From: Chara braunii
Lineage: Eukaryota; Streptophyta; Charophyceae; Charales; Characeae
DNA: 51,918 nucleotides
Direction: 5' to 3'
NCBI GenBank assembly: GCA_003427395.1
Contig: BFEA01000031.1
Coordinates: 3,130,952 to 3,182,869 of the forward strand
A program made the position numbers and the translations under genes. This document shows, in pieces, positions 31,297 through 42,389 of this stretch. The notes beneath the pieces are model-generated. The model was not told where the DNA came from. It was given only the letters and a program-made list of their open reading frames with translations, and searched no databases. The first letter of the stretch is position 1. Each line of letters opens with the position of its first letter.

Positions 31297-33439
31297 ATTG
31301 TCGTTTCTGTACTTCTTCCTGCTTCCTCGTCTCTTTCCATTTCATTTCGAGCTTTCATGCAATCAGGAGATTGCATAATTTTGGAGCCCCCTGCGCGTCA
31401 CATATGTGACGAACTATTTCCCAACCCCGTGCTATCTTTCGTACCCCTTGACCCAATACCCCCTTGGTGTATCATACCGACCCTCATAACCTTCGTCGCC
31501 TTTCTTGATTTCAGGCACCTTGTTTGGGCCCCCATTTTGTCGGAAGCTCTTTTCAATACTTGAAATTTTGTTTTTGCAATTCGGAAAATACATGGGAAAT
31601 TACGTGCGCCTTAGCGAACACGCTGAGAATCAGGCTCGACAGTTAGGAATTACGGAATAAGCGGAGCCCGACGTATCCTTTTCCGTGAATGAATGTTCTT
31701 GGTCATGTCGGAGAAAATTCTAGGAATTTTGCGAGAATACGGATAGGCATGTGACTTTATTTTCCCGCGTCGACTTTCGCGCGCGGATATGGTGATTTCA
31801 ATTTTTGAATTGGTATAGGATATAGGCAAGCTGTAACTGTTTCGGTGCCTTTTTCCCTCGCTGTCGGCACCACGCATGCATGCATCCTCCTCCTTATTTC
31901 CCGCTCCATCCTTCCCCCGCACTCTCCCCTTTCTCTTTCCCCCTTCTCTTTCTCTCTCCTCGCAACTGTTTTTCCTCTCTCTCTCCCGCTCTGATCGATT
32001 GCGCGCCCATTTCTCCTTCTTGGTCATCTGAATCTTGGACCCGTCTTGCGCTACTTCTCGCGCCTTTTTCCTTCTCAGCCTCCGAACACAGCGCACGAAG
32101 CCCGGTTGATCCTTCGATAACTCCCGCTCGCCAATCAGGTGCATGGATCAATAAGATCTTCCTTTTGCGCGACGAATCAGATTGGTTGAACCTTGAGCTT
32201 CGGGGGATCAACATGGCTTCCACGGAGCGCTCTTCTCAAAGTCTTGTCCCCATGCTTCTCCTCTTACACCTCAACTTTCCCTTCGCCTTCTCCTATTTTT
32301 ATCTCCCTCGTCGCAACTATAAAGTCCGCAAGTGCGCCCGCAAATCTCTCTTACGTTCTCAACTCCCAAGCCAGCTTCCGAGAAGAAGTGGCTAGTGCGA
32401 GTCGGAAAGTCCTGTCGGGCTGATGATAGGCTGGCCAGTTGCGTGCTTGATCGCTTGGACGGACTGTGGGATCTGGGCGAACCGCGTTGAGTTTGCGTCG
32501 GCGGGGTGACAATCGCAGTGGTGGGAGTTAGCACGCGACGACCGGGATCGTCGGTGCGGGTATGAGGATCGATGATAGGAGTTGAGTGGGTGGTTGGCCC
32601 GAGGCCATATTGGAATTCACGGCGAATGCGCCTTTGTTATTGCGGATCTTTATCTCTGGCGTGAGTGTACGGCGGCAACGTTGAACTTCCTCTGTCGGAT
32701 CTTGTCTTCTCCTGTCTCGACATTCCTCCCTCGTCTCTCTCTCTCCTCTATCTTTGAATGACTATGTGTCTGGATGCTTGTCCCTCTCATGAATGGGAAT
32801 GAATCTGTGTGCTCTCCTTTGTGAAGGAACTTCTTCCGGAACTCTTCCATTAGTTTCCTAGGTAATCCGCAGACGTCAAGGAATTTATCCTCTTGTCTTG
32901 TGAACGGTGGATGCATGTGTACAATTCCCTCGATTGATCTCTGACATGTGCACCCCTTTCATTTTCGCACCTTCCACAGTGAATGTATGTATGGACATGC
33001 TTGCCTTTTTGAGTTGATTAGATGCAGCACTCGGCGGGATTTTGTTCGAGACTGCAAGAGTGTTTAGATCTGTAGTTATGAATGCACTGCGCATGTCATC
33101 TGCCTTATGCTGCACGACATTAACCGATAGTCGGTGAGGCAGCCTCGAAGAAACTAGGCGCCTCGTGTTGTTATTGATCAAATCTGCTGAAACTGAGTCG
33201 CGGGTCGATCCCTCAGAACTCAGACCCGACTCATGCATGATTGTGCGGGTTTCATAAGTTGCCTCTCTCGTGTCTGAAGGAAAAAAGATACTAATTACTT
33301 TTTTTTTGTGCTTTTTTTTATGACGTTCCGAGTATTTGCGTAAACTCCGTCTGGTTAATTGACATGTGGACTAACAATCGTCCCTCGGTCGGGCGCCAGC
33401 CTTCCATACCTCCCCCGTCGACGCGCCCCTTCCCCTACA
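31297..33439. other. Gene-free interval, CT-rich, possibly the LTR side of element 3
   Basis: No domain-bearing coding sequence. 31890-32000 is pyrimidine-rich, and an AACTATAAAG TATA-like site lies near 32315. It follows the element 3 frames on the same strand, where a 3' LTR would be expected, but no second LTR copy exists in the window to test this. Confidence 0.35.
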
Positions 33440-33592
33440 ACAGCCATTTCGTCAAAACGAACATATTATATTTTTTGAACGAAATAAAAAAAGTTTTTTT
33501 TTGCCAAAATCCGGTCGGAATTTTTTGCTCATGGGGGTCCGGCGTTCCCAGAACGCCGGACCCCTACATGTATCTGGTCTATGGTTGAGACT
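33440..33592 (+). repeat. Family F3 repeat with internal palindrome, copy 1
   Basis: A ~153-bp repeat from ACAGCCATTTCGTCAAAACG to ATGGTTGAGACT, present in inverted orientation at 35515-35668. It contains a perfect 14-bp stem, GGGGTCCGGCGTTC (33534-33547) with GAACGCCGGACCCC (33551-33564) and a 3-nt loop. It is followed by a poly-T of about 68. Confidence 0.8.
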
Positions 33593-33595
33593 ACA

Positions 33596-33598
<3 letters not shown>

Positions 33599-33666
<68 letters not shown>
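33599..33666. repeat. Poly-T tract (~68 nt)
   Basis: Uninterrupted T run adjoining family F3 copy 1. The inverted copy at 35515 also borders a T run, next to an n at 35502, so length may be unreliable. Confidence 0.9.
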
Positions 33667-33670
<4 letters not shown>

Positions 33671-34070
33671 AAACTAGGCCTTGGCTGCTAGTAATGATGG
33701 TAAGAGCATCAATCACTAGCAGCCCAGCCCCTGGCTTCCTATCAACCCTAACAAGAGAGAGAACCTCCCCATTCCCTTCTGCCTTAAGGTAACCAGTTCC
33801 CCCAAAAGGTGTACCTCAAAACTAACACTTTGACCTAGTCTGCGGCTGCCAGGAGATAATGCGCCCCCATACATATCTCCCAGCCCCAGCCAAGGTCAGC
33901 TCTTATCATCCTCGTCTACTCCCTAGAGGGCAAACACCTCCCACCTTGTGTTACCCCTGCGGAGTAGCGCTCCCTTCCTAGCCGACCCACCTACCAACTA
34001 TACCATAAGTTCAACCTATTTGGGCGAAAAGAATATAACCACCAAGACAGAGATAACTACTCATTGATGA
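33667..34070. other. Gene-free interval
   Basis: Mixed sequence with no coding or repeat relation that could be supported. Confidence 0.45.
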
Positions 34071-34132
34071 AAAAATGAATAAAGAAACCGTGATGATGAT
34101 GATAATGATGATAAAGATTCAGATTGGTAGGC

Positions 34133-34171
<39 letters not shown>

Positions 34172-34460
34172 ATAAAATTGGCGAGACATAAGTAAGGAAC
34201 GTTTGACTTGCGATACCCTAAGGGACCCGACCGGGTGTGGAAAATTGACAGCTCACTATTGCTGTAATGAAAATAGAACATGATGATTATTACGATTTCA
34301 ACAGAGAAGTCCAAATGATGGTCATGAAGAAGATAAGCCAGTGATGGTGATGATGACCACTGTGAACAGTGAAATGCGGATGGCGACCAGTGACAAAAAA
34401 AAAAATAAAAAAAAAATGCGGATGACGTAAATGACGAGCAACTTTGATATGTGAAGACAA
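34071..34460. repeat. GAT-rich microsatellite region
   Basis: GATGATGAT runs at 34091-34115 and 34128-34170, then scattered GATG motifs and an AAAAAAATGCGGATG phrase. It is the complement type of the ATC minisatellite at 17.8-18.8 kb but lacks the GGGCG spacer. Confidence 0.75.
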
Positions 34461-35171
34461 CCAGCGGCAATGTTGATGATAAACCAACGCTTCAGACGAA
34501 AAAACATGCACAGGAAAAAAACAACAAACGAACACAAGACTGAAGAAGAACTCCTTTGATGACGATCTCACTGCCAATCCTCCTGCTGTGATGATGCTCC
34601 AAGCTGGTCCAACAGTCTCCACACATTGGTTCCACGACGCTAACTCCACTTTCTTCCACCGACGTCGACTTTTGCCAACTTGCTTGAGCGCTACAGCCTC
34701 TATAAGGGCGTTGGCTATGGAGTACTCTATGTGGAAAGCACAGGGGAAATGGACAAACAACAACTTCCACCACCATTCTCCCTTTTCCACAATGCCTCAG
34801 GTCAGCCGCCACGTCAGCCTGTGGTGTGGATTGACTAAGTGCATCTGGAAGCCACGTGTGTGTTAAGCGCTATTCCCAGATCCTTCTATCCCCTCACAGC
34901 GTCCTCATGCCAATGCGTCGGCATGCACGAGTTGTCAACACCATGCCACGTGCACAAAGCTAGCGCCACACAATTCGCCAGTCGCCATCGCCTCGCTGCT
35001 TACCCGTAGGCAGCGCCTCGCCGTCCGCGAGCAACCAGCACCTCGCTCCTCTCAAGGAGCCAGCGCCTCACCACCTTCAAACCACCAGCGCCTCGCTACC
35101 AACGAACAACCAGCACCCCGCCAAGCGCACGTTGTCAACGCCATACCTCTAGCACGCGCGTTGACGTCAGC
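34461..35171. other. Interval without supported genes; CAGCGCCTCG repeats
   Basis: Between about 35010 and 35120 the phrase CCAGC(G/A)CCTCG(C) recurs about five times at 20-35-bp spacing, a short degenerate tandem repeat. No gene is supported. Confidence 0.45.
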
Positions 35172-35501
35172 ATGTTCCGCCATTTCACGAGCGCTAAAAC
35201 GCGCCCCATCCCTCTTCCACCTATCTCGATTGGTGGTATCATTGATGTTTCCGGCGACGATCGGGTTACAAGCCGACAATGGTTCACAGACGTAAACGAG
35301 AAACCGGCGAAGTTCGCCTCCCTACAATTGGAAATCAGCCCTAGATGCCTCCCCACAAATAACTGGATCATCAACAGAACGAACCGGGAACAAAGGGGCG
35401 AGACCCTTCCATGGTGCAAATCCTGCTTTGCGGGTTTCCCGAGCCATAGAATATGTGAAAGGATAGAACACATCTTTCTCCAATGCCCAGAACGCCGGAG
35501 G
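35172..35501 (+). pseudogene. Non-LTR retrotransposon-type zinc-binding tail fragment
   Basis: The frame ending at the n (35502) contains WCKSC, then 14 residues later an HIFLQCP segment, giving C-x2-C-x14-H-x4-C. This spacing is usual in the zinc-binding region after reverse transcriptase in LINE-type elements. The preceding sequence (FTDVNEKPAKFASLQLEISP; CLPTNNWIINRTNREQRG) is protein-like. The frame is cut by a T-rich tract and family F3 copy 2. No RT palm is seen in the same frame, so assignment rests on one motif. Confidence 0.4.
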
Positions 35502-35514
35502 NTTTTTTTTAGTC

Positions 35515-35668
35515 AGTCTCAACCATAGACCAGATACATGTAGGGGGTCGGGCGTTTTGGGAACGCCGGACCCCCAGGAGCAAAAAATTCCGACCGGATT
35601 TTGGCAAAAAAAGTCAGTTTTGATTTCGTTCAAAAAATATAATATACCCGTTTTGACGAAATGGCTGT
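35515..35668 (-). repeat. Family F3 repeat, copy 2 (inverted)
   Basis: Complement of 33440-33592 over about 152 bp. The palindrome here is GGGGGTCGGGCGTT with AACGCCGGACCCCC and has one mismatch. Confidence 0.8.
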
Positions 35669-35883
35669 TCTACAACGAGGAAAGGACACGTGTATGCGAA
35701 TGGAACATACGGGAAGCTGTAACATGCATCGGCGAACAATATTACTTCCCTCCTGAAAATCATTGTTCCGGGTTCGTGGATGCGGGTTTTGTCATCATCG
35801 ATACGCACTTTCCACCTTACTCTGTGTTGTTGCCATTTAACGAACTGATCGTCATTCCGTGGACGGCAGTGGCACCCCACTGA
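35669..35883 (+). pseudogene. Short protein-like segment after family F3 copy 2
   Basis: The frame ending at 35883 contains NEERTRVCEWNIREAVTCIG and FVDAGFVIIDTHFPPYSVLL after the repeat. It is protein-like but too short to classify. It may continue the coding sequence interrupted by the repeat insertion. Confidence 0.25.
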
Positions 35884-36370
35884 CCTCGAACCCAGTGCAC
35901 TGAGTGCCAGCGTTTTGATCGCTACGAATCAAAGGGCTTTCGCTACCGGATACGGAGTGAGGACGAGCACAAGGAAAGAGCCACACGTCTGAGACCATCC
36001 ACGTCAGACTCAGAACTGACCAACAAGCAACGTCGGGACTTGATATGGAAACGAGATACGCGGAGTGTGTCGAAGCCCTTCCGCTCTAAACGAAGATCCG
36101 TAGCACGGTGGGAAGCTCGACAATACTTTTTGGATTGAATTTGGATTTTTCTCTTTTCGCGCCGTGACCATGCGCACATTCCACGACGCGCGAAAGCAAC
36201 CGACTTACTTCATCGGGCCAACACGGGGGATTTCAGTTCCGTCTGTGTCCCCACACTCAATTTCCAAAAATCCTGGGCACACCCCTTGTTGCTGTTTTTC
36301 TGGGCCCCTTTTCCGCACCTTTAGCACTCCGAACGAAAGACAGCACAGGGCGTGAGGTTGCGCGTCATAG
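35884..36370. other. Gene-free interval
   Basis: No supported coding or repeat signal. Confidence 0.45.
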
Positions 36371-36830
36371 GTGTTCTTGTCTTCCATTGGGAGCGATCGA
36401 AGGTTGTTTCATAGGTTACGGCTTGTCGATGATGTGTCCATCTTTGCTAGGTATACGATTTATGAGGCTGGTTGGAGGGCTAAAGCCGAGGATTTGGTGA
36501 GACTCTTTGAAAAGAGTTGTGATAGGAACCTGGTTTTTGAGTGCACCAACCGCTCTGATTGTTGGGAGTTCTTAGGATGAGTCATCAAGGATTTCTGTTA
36601 TTCTATGTGAATGAGATATGTTGCTGTGCATAAAAATCAGAGAGGGATTCTGCAGGGCATCAAGTTCGAAAATCTGCAGGATGCTTGCTCATAAACCAGC
36701 AAGCAACAGAAGATGGCGCTTATGGGATCCTTCATGCATCAGGCAAAGCGTTTTACTGACATGCCAGGTGCTGAGTTGTGTTTTCTCTTATCTTTGAAGG
36801 TGGAGTTGCGTCGAAAAAAAAGAAAGTTGG
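36371..36830 (+). pseudogene. Reverse transcriptase palm fragment (non-LTR or Penelope-like)
   Basis: The frame from 36371 contains LRLVDDVSIFARY, matching the RT catalytic x-x-D-D box, followed about 50 residues later by CWEFLG, which fits RT motif E. After a TGA, protein-like sequence continues in pieces (QRGILQGIKFENLQD; MALMGSFMHQAKRFTDM). The spacing from DD to FLG differs from Ty3/gypsy RT elsewhere in the window, so a non-LTR or Penelope-like source is more likely. Upstream RT motifs A and B were not found. Inactive fragment. Confidence 0.5.
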
Positions 36831-37386
36831 ACTAACTTGGACATGATAGCTCGTGGCTTTGCGTGGCGGGAAGTCTGGATTTTATGGGCGCTAAGGTGGG
36901 GGGGGGGGGCGTGATTTCCAGACTTCGTTTTTTTTTTTTTTTTTTTTTTTTTTGGCTCTGAGAAATAGAACTTGAAAGGTGAAATTCAGATACTGTGGTG
37001 GATGAGACAAGAAAGCTTCCGCATCTGTGGGATGGCCTGTTAGAGGCATCATTAGGTACATGGGGATGAATGTATCCCATACCCATTACTTGTTTATCCT
37101 GGTGGCTGTGTTCGTGGACACATTTTATTGCCACGACACATCATTATGAAGCACATCATTATGAAGCACATCACTACGAAGACTTACGTGAAGGAGATCG
37201 TACCAACTCATGAATTCGGCTGCACAGCTGTTCTTCATAGTTTATGTGCTATTTCAATTCATTTTAAATCAGAAAATGATCCAATCATGCAAATAAAAAA
37301 TCACTTTGTATTTTCCACAAAACCATAAAATTGCGTCACACATCGTAGAATACTTCGCTAGTGGGTCCAGGCCACTAGCGACAACA
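36831..37386. other. Gene-free interval
   Basis: Contains G9 and T26 homopolymers near 36898-36953 and a short tandem ATCATTATGAAGCAC near 37138-37165. No coding support. Confidence 0.45.
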
Positions 37387-37515
37387 CCTCTTATAAAAGT
37401 GGTGTGGCACTTCTTTTACTGTGTGGCACGTCGTATAAGAGTGGTGTGGCACTTCTTTTACTGTGGGGACAACACGTCTTATAAAAGTTTTACCAGTGCG
37501 GACAGCACATCTTAG
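37387..37515 (+). repeat. ~45-bp tandem repeat carrying TATAAAAG
   Basis: Two and a half units with TCTTATAAAAGTGGTGTGGC and ACTTCTTTTACTGTG. The CGTCTTATA phrase continues into the longer repeat downstream. Confidence 0.65.
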
Positions 37516-37686
37516 GGCCTAGCCACACCACTCTCGAAATGTGAAAAAGACAAAATTGTGGCGGGTGCATCTGGCTATTTTCTCTGAAGAAGTTCATTCT
37601 CATTTTGCACATTTGGACATAGACGTTTTTTATTATTATTATTATTTTTTTTTTCTTTTTTTTTTCTTTTTTTTTTCTTGTTGAAG

Positions 37687-37960
37687 TTTTACCACGCGGC
37701 GGTTTGGTTTTCGATCATGTGTGGTTGGCGGTATGAAGGTACCAGTGGGGACAGCACGTCTTATAGACATTTTACCACGACAAGGTTTGGTTTCCGATCA
37801 TGTTTAACTTAGTTGCATGAACGTAACAGTGGGGACAGACAGCACGTCTGTTTTTTTTTTTTTTTTTTTTTTTTGGGGGGGGGAGGGGGTGGCAACACGT
37901 CGTATAGGCGTTTTACCAAGGGGGGGTTTGGTATCCGATCATGTGTGGCTGGTGGTGACA
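37687..37960 (+). repeat. ~83-bp degenerate tandem repeat
   Basis: Units start with TTTTACCA near 37687, 37770 and 37911 and share GGTTTGGTTTCCGATCATG, GTGG-TGG-GGTATGAA or similar, and CAGTGGGGACAGCACGTCTTATA. A poly-T/poly-G block (37851-37889) inserted in the second unit lengthens it. Confidence 0.65.
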
Positions 37961-38357
37961 GATACTGTTCGTCGAAGTTGAGGAATCTGAAAGGAGTTGG
38001 TGATTTCGAAGTGGTTGAAATTATAATTTTTTAAAGTATTTTGGAGTCTACACAAGGATGCAATATTATGCTGTACAGGTCCAGATAAAATAGGAAAAAG
38101 GAAATTCGTCGATGATGCCAGATAGCAAAAGGCGAGTGGCAGAAATGGGCCGCAGGCCCGCACACCGCGGGAAAATTGAGGGCGGGTGGGACGGCTTCGC
38201 CAAAATCAGTGAGGAAAGTGACTCGGCCTGAAAACAATCAGGCTGGTTGTGCGTGCACAGGTTCGTGTATGCTATGATTGCGGTAAGTGGTCGCGCACTG
38301 AAGGGCACGGCACGGGAAAGTGTTGCCTCAAGAACGAGGTCCCTTCGAGCGAGTAAC
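37961..38357. other. Expected 3' LTR position of element 2; no LTR found
   Basis: Lies just beyond the end of pol of element 2. No sequence like the 45207-46639 LTR was seen here or further left, and no clear polypurine tract. The element is probably truncated at its 3' end. Confidence 0.4.
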
Positions 38358-38558
38358 TCATTCTGAGTCCTCTGCAAACGCATCGTAGGCGAGCAAGGCA
38401 AAGAGATTCCTGGAATACTCTGTTGCAGAGAGCCTTGTTGAGATCTTCGGTGTGGCGTTAGCGGCGATCTGTCGCACGTAAGCTTTAACAACGCGTGGTG
38501 CGCTGCGTAGCAGTTCCTGTTTGGAGATCTTGTAGAGATCATCTAACGGGTGATACAT
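38358..38558 (-). pseudogene. Element 2 integrase chromodomain-like tail
   Basis: A 66-codon stretch in frame with 38568-38789 and separated from it by a TAG. It follows a QY-stop-VHF junction at the point where chromodomains have their conserved Tyr-hydrophobic-Lys strand, and contains LYKISKQELL and APRVVKAYV, the usual C-terminal helix pattern. The conserved Trp expected near LYKIS is not seen. It ends at a natural-looking TGA. Confidence 0.6.
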
Positions 38559-38567
38559 GAAATGAAC

Positions 38568-38789
38568 CTAGTACTGTCTGTTTCTCCCTTTACCTACATG
38601 CTGTTTGATTCTATCAATCTCATGACCGCCCTTGATTGCGCGAGGGATCATATCTTCGCGGTAATCAAATGGCTCGGCATCACGATGGAGATTCAGTTTA
38701 GAAGCATGAAACACGGGATATGTGCGCAGGTGAGCTGGCACGTCCACAACGTACGAAGGGCCAAAATGATCTTCCCCGATTACATCCAA
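38568..38789 (-). pseudogene. Element 2 integrase C-terminal domain
   Basis: Contains YVVDVPAHLRTYPVFHASKL, the integrase C-terminal signature also seen in element 1 (YPVFHASKLLP), then GGHEIDRIKQHVGKGRNRQY, the first chromodomain strand. It is in frame with 38805-39227, separated by TAA, and is followed by a TAG within the chromodomain. Confidence 0.8.
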
Positions 38790-38804
38790 AATTTCCCAAG
38801 GCCC

Positions 38805-39227
38805 TTAGTAGAGTGTGAGGAGTTTGCATGAGACTCCCTCCTCCTCCGAGAATTTAGACATCTTTACCCAGACATAACTTCCTACCTGAATCTCCGATGG
38901 TTTGCACTTCTTGTTGGCATGATGAATCATGGCATGCTCTCGCTTGGTCATAGCTGTAACAACAACTTTGAGCAAGCGATCATACTTAGCCCTCAAGCCG
39001 GGCCTGCCGGGTGTTAAACCAGCTGGCTGCTCAGGAAACAAGTAGGAGAGTGGATTGTGGATCTGCCACCCGTAGTACAGCCTGTTAGGCGTCGTGGTGG
39101 TGGCAGAGTGGACGGAGTTGTTGTACAACCCCTTGACAAAATACAGCTCCTCATCCCATGTTTCCTGATCAGGAATGATCAACACACGGAGTAGTTGGAA
39201 TACAGTCTGGTTGATCTCCTCAGCCAA
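38805..39227 (-). pseudogene. Element 2 integrase core, second half, and linker
   Basis: Starts just after a TGA stop near 39265. Upstream in the same frame VSDRDPRF (second catalytic Asp) is visible. The catalytic Glu lies in ANGLAEEIN, 35 residues after that Asp counting the stop as one. The segment continues through TPNRLYYGW and the VGSYVWVKMSKF linker. It is back in the frame of gag-RT. Confidence 0.8.
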
Positions 39228-39306
39228 ACCGTTGGCTTCGGGGTGTCAGCCAGATGTCATGCACAGTTTGATTCCTAGATGGGACGTGAACTCCTTCCAT
39301 TTAGCG

Positions 39307-40398
39307 CTAATGAAACGCGGGTCCCGATCGCTCACAAGAGTCTTCGGGGTTCCGAATTGCAGCAGGTATTTCCTGCTGGAATTCGCGAATCACTAGATCT
39401 GTTGGGGCGTGAGGTGATAGAGGGATCAGATTAAGAAACTTAGAAAATAGGTCAACAATCACCATGACTTGTGAAAACCCATTCTTGCTTACCTTACCCA
39501 TATCGGTGAGATCGATGGAGACAGACTCCCCGGGACCATTAGGAATGGGTAGGGGTGTGAGTAGCCCCATGGGCTTTTGTCCACACGGTTTGATTCGTTG
39601 ACAGACTTGACATTCAGCTATAAATTTCTCAGCAGTCCCTTTCATACCAGGCCAATCAAACTGTCTCAGCAGATTAGCGTACGTTTTTGCCATGTCGAAG
39701 TGCCCGCTCCAGCCATGAGCCAAGTGCAGAAAGTGTGTGCGGAGAGGCTCATGGTTGGGTACACACAAACGGTTATGGTTCCCGTATCGGCAAAAAATCA
39801 GTCCTCCATACTCGTGGAAATCAGGCTGACTACTAGGTTCAGCCCGCAACTGTTCAAGGATGGAACTAAGTTCCGGATCCTTGACTGTCTTCTCTACGAG
39901 CTCCTCCTTCAGTTTCTTCCAGAGGTCGTAGGATTTCACAAGGCAAGTCATATACTCAGGGTGGCGAGACAATGCGTCAGCGACTCGATTATAACAACCC
40001 TTTTTGTGTCGTAATTCAAAATAAAAAATGTCAATCTCATGGAACCAGCGAAGCAAGGTAGGGGACAAAGTACTCTGCTGTTTGATCCACTTCAAGGTCT
40101 CATGAACTGAGAAGACTTTGAAGTGGCGTCCCATAAGGTAATGTTTCCAGTGATCCAACGCCATACGCAAAGCGTAGAGCCCGCGCATGTAGGTGGAAGT
40201 GACTACCTTTACGTTGGGCATTCGTTTGCTGTAGTACTCGAGTGGTCGCAGACCATCGCCATCATCTTGCTGTAGCACTGCACCGATTTTATACTGACTT
40301 GCATCCGTAGTGACTACGAAGGTCAGTTTGGGATCTGCAATGCGGAGTACCAGTAACTTACCAAGGCTTCCTTGAGAGCTTGAAAAACTTCCATACAC
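39307..40398 (-). pseudogene. Element 2 RNase H, integrase zinc finger and start of core
   Basis: RNase H begins at TTDASQ (Asp at residue 32). The second acidic residue, Glu in the usual Y-E-R-E-L box, is Gly at residue 73 (TYMRGLYAL), and the third, Asp before H-E/K-x-L, is Val at residue 98 (FSVHETL). The fourth, in ADALSRH at residue 141, is kept. The integrase HHCC finger is complete (H-x4-H in AHGWSGHF; C-x2-C in CQVCQR), followed by SVSIDLTDMG with the first catalytic Asp. The frame is shifted relative to both neighbours, so an indel lies at each end (near 40390 and 39340). RNase H would be inactive. Confidence 0.88.
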
Positions 40399-41813
40399 GC
40401 GGCATCCCAGGAATAAGACACATTTTTACTGGTTAGTCGTGACAACGGACGAGCAATGATAGAAAAACGGGGTACAAACTTTCGATAGTACGACTCGAGA
40501 CCAAGGAAAGAACGCAATTCGCGAATGTTCGCAGGCTGAGGCCAATCTCGTATGACCTCAATCTTAGTTGCCTCAGGGTCTAGGCCTGCAGCGGACAACC
40601 GGTGCCCAAGATAGATGACGCTATCCTTCCCAAACTCAGATTTCTCCAAGTTGAGATGGAGCTGTGTCTTCTTGAGGATAGTGAGCACCTCCTCAAGATG
40701 CTTGAGGTGTTCCTCCATGGACTTGCTGAAAATCATAATATCGTCCAGGTACACTACCACGAACCGGCCAATCTGTTCGCGAAGGACCTTGTTCATGAGG
40801 CTTTGGAAAGTGGCCGGTGCGTTCGTGAGACCGAAGGGCATTACGGTAAACTCATAAAGCCTGTCGTGAGTTTTGAATGGAGTCTTGTGCTGGTCCGCAG
40901 GATCGACTTCAATCTGGTGGTAGCCAGACTTGAGATCGATCTTGGAGAAGACCTTGCACCCGCCTGCGACATCAAGCAAGTCATCTATACGAGGCAATGG
41001 GTAAGCATTCTTTCTTGTGATGCAGTTTAGACCGGGATAGTCGACACACATGCGGAGTTTGCCTCCTTTCCTTGGCACAAACAACATAGGAGCACCAAAT
41101 TCAGATTCACTTGGTTTGATCCACCCTTTGTCAATCATCTCATCGATCTGTCGTCGGAGTTCCTCCAACTCGCCGGGCCCCATACGGTACACGCAGCCTT
41201 TTGGAGGAACAACACCCTCGACCAACTCGATGGTGTGTCGAACCGGTCGCGTGGGGACTCCACGTGGCTCGGCCAAGACTTCCGGAAACCGATCGAGGAG
41301 GGCTTGGATGTCTGATGGGACAGGTGGGGGTGGGGAATCAGCAAAGGGATCACCAAGGGTCGGTCGTAAGTCGCGTATAGAGATGACCGAATCTGAAGTA
41401 GGATCATTTGGACTATTAGAGGGTAGAGAGGTAGAGGTGCTAGTAGTAGAAGTACTAGAAGTAGGATCATTACTCAAGGTAGTCGTGGTACTAGCCACAA
41501 AAGTAGAAGGCACATAAGCAGGACCAACAAAGGCAACATACAACTGTTCTTCCTCTTTGTGCTTGCGCCATTTCTTGCAGAACTTCAATGCATTTAGAAA
41601 AGTCATTGGGGATTCGCGCTTCTCATCCAAGAGGATAGGAAGCTCGTTCCCCTGAGCATCTTTGACCATGAAGAGTGATTCCTTCCACTTGGTCCATTTA
41701 CATTGGGACTGCAACCAGCCCAAGCCAAGAACAGCGTCGAAGGGGCACTTGTCAAGGACAAAGAAGTTCAGTGTGTGGGTGACAGTCTTACCTTTGTCAA
41801 AGGTAGTGCGCAC
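40323..41813 (-). pseudogene. Element 2 protease end, linker and reverse transcriptase
   Basis: A 496-codon stretch. It opens with the end of the retropepsin fold (FDAVLGLGWLQ near residue 30), then a Ser/Thr-rich linker (residues about 105-160), then RT: LRMCVDYPGLN, YPLPRIDDLL, MPFGLTNAPATFQ and the catalytic VVYLDDIMIF near residue 352, with the connection region FLGLESYYRKFV. The Arg usually following D-Y is Pro. The frame is intact through RT and lost near 40390 at the entry to RNase H. It is in the same frame as protease and gag. Confidence 0.9.
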
Positions 41814-41858
41814 ACCTTTGACTGCATGTGTTGAAGAGACAACTTCTTTGTTGCCAAC

Positions 41859-42110
41859 TTAGGTCTGGCAAGGGTTCTGCAGGGCCACTTGCTTCATCCC
41901 CAAGCCCACCTTGCGTATCCCATGTGGTGACATGAAATTAGCTGTAGCACCACAATCAACTAACACACGGAGATAGCGGTGGTTTATGAGAAGTTTAAAG
42001 AAGATTAACTTTACTGTCCCTTGGGCATGCTGCTGTTTCATTTCAGCCCAATGCTCCAAGTGGTAGTGGAAGTCAATCATTCCAGACTCCTCCCAAGGCT
42101 CGTCGTACAA
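41859..42110 (-). pseudogene. Element 2 aspartic protease, N-terminal part
   Basis: Retropepsin-like active-site loop LVDCGATANFMS at about residue 51, with Cys in place of the usual Ser/Thr of D-[ST]-G; the catalytic Asp is present. It is in frame with gag upstream and RT downstream, separated from RT by a TAA. The substitution may be a lineage feature rather than damage. Confidence 0.75.
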
Positions 42111-42389
42111 TACATTACTACCGCAGCCTTGTCTTCAGCAGATGGTTGCGCTTCAAGGGAGGGCTGTTGATCTTCAACAAGACCAGCCTCCCTTGTTGTA
42201 GAGTTTGCTGAGTCTGACTCTACGCCCGATTCTGGTTTCCCTTCAGCCTATAAAAGTCTTGAACCTTATGATTTTGCTTTTGGCAATGCAGGCAAACCCC
42301 CTTCTTGAGTCTGCCCCGCCAGTCATTCTCAGTAATTCTTCTTTATTTGCGTCGGACTCATGGGCTGAAGAACAAGCTATATCGGAGTC

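Noticed and set aside
31880-32395. 171-codon plus-strand frame, Pro/Ser/Leu-rich
   Set aside because: Openness follows pyrimidine-rich composition. A complementary frame is equally open, and no motif is present.
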